Assembly (NCBI GenBank): GCA_030619405.1
Contig: JAUXBK010000009.1
Location: 1 to 23,725 of the forward strand
Length of the DNA: 23,725 nucleotides
Direction of reading: 5' to 3'
Origin: Sedimenticola sp.
Lineage (GTDB): Bacteria; Pseudomonadota; Gammaproteobacteria; Chromatiales; Chromatiaceae
Part shown: positions 23,690 through 23,725 of the stretch, piece by piece
Layout: every line of letters starts with the position of its first letter
Numbering within the stretch: the first letter of the stretch is position 1
Made by a program: the position numbers and the translations under genes
The notes under the pieces: model-generated
The model's database searches: none
The model's input: only the letters and a program-made list of their open reading frames with translations
Told to the model about the DNA's origin: nothing

Positions 23690-23725
23690 ATGAAGATAAT
23701 TATTGTACTTGCTGTAATTCTAATA
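23690..23725 (+). CDS. Possible 5' end of a gene running off the window
   Basis: From ATG 23,690 the frame reads MKIIIVLAVILI to the window end, resembling the start of a signal peptide or membrane segment. Only 12 codons are visible and no strong ribosome-binding site is seen, so this is speculative. Its position, divergent from the integrase, is where a first cassette gene would begin. Confidence 0.25.
   Translation, partial: MKIIIVLAVILI

Larger units (their letters stand above)
23327..23725. other. AT-rich, repeat-bearing region upstream of the integrase
   Basis: About 400 bases without a confident gene, markedly AT-rich from 23,500 on. It holds the integrase ribosome-binding site, a TGTCG-GTA-CGACA palindrome, a TATAAT hexamer on the plus strand (23,425-23,430, no good -35), several copies of a TTATGCGGAA-type motif, and a possible gene start at the end. 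This is where an integron would have attI and its cassette promoter. I did not find a convincing GTTRRRY site; GTTAGGA at 23,653 is one base off. Confidence 0.5.

Noticed and set aside
1..23725. Sigma-54 promoters (TGGCAC-N5-TTGC) that RpoN might use here
   Set aside because: TGGCAC occurrences (for example near 1,502 and 18,719) lack TTGC at the right spacing.

Overview
The window looks like chromosomal DNA of a GC-rich gammaproteobacterium. The evidence is the gene content and order: an LPS-transport/rpoN/nitrogen-PTS cluster, and a yggS-proC-yggT block next to pilT-pilU, both arranged as in gammaproteobacteria. A Chromatiales-like or sulfur-oxidiser-like relative is possible, but I cannot fix the genus from sequence alone. 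No rRNA, tRNA or CRISPR array was seen.

Bases 1-14,000 hold one long minus-strand series. In transcription order it reads: a Ca2+/Na+ antiporter (yrbG), kdsD, kdsC, lptA, lptB, rpoN, hpf, ptsN, rapZ, an HPr-like carrier, enzyme I, an ABC ATPase, an ABC permease, a GldG-like protein, a DUF4340 protein and mutM. This is the classic envelope/sigma-54/PTS-Ntr cluster fused at its 3' end to a Gld-type ABC module. From rapZ through the ABC permease each stop overlaps the next start by four bases (GTGA or ATGA), and most of those starts are GTG. lptC, normally between kdsC and lptA, is absent: only 16 bases separate those genes. A miniature repeat element sits between the GldG gene and the DUF4340-mutM pair.

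Bases 14,165-19,360 hold a second minus-strand series: yggS, proC, yggT, yggU (DUF167), a large dynamin-like GTPase and a DUF4426 protein, closed by a credible intrinsic terminator. On the plus strand, divergent from yggS, are pilT and pilU, the two retraction ATPases of type IV pili. Their usual tandem is interrupted by a second copy of the miniature element. A third, inverted copy lies just after pilU, so pilU is bracketed by a 54-base near-perfect inverted repeat.

The miniature elements carry fragments of a GxxExxY-family reading frame between subterminal inverted repeats. The three copies look like successive internal-deletion derivatives of one mobile element. The last one is joined to a nested hairpin repeat.

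The right end (22,200-23,725) is accessory in character. It has a complete tyrosine recombinase of the integron-integrase (IntI) type, including the IntI-specific insert, on the minus strand. This is followed by about 400 AT-rich, gene-free bases carrying at least five copies of a 10-14-base motif (core TTATGCGGAA) plus two copies of a related motif. The last bases may open a new gene on the plus strand, as expected of a cassette region, but no canonical attI or attC site was recognised. This region is the best candidate for something not yet described.
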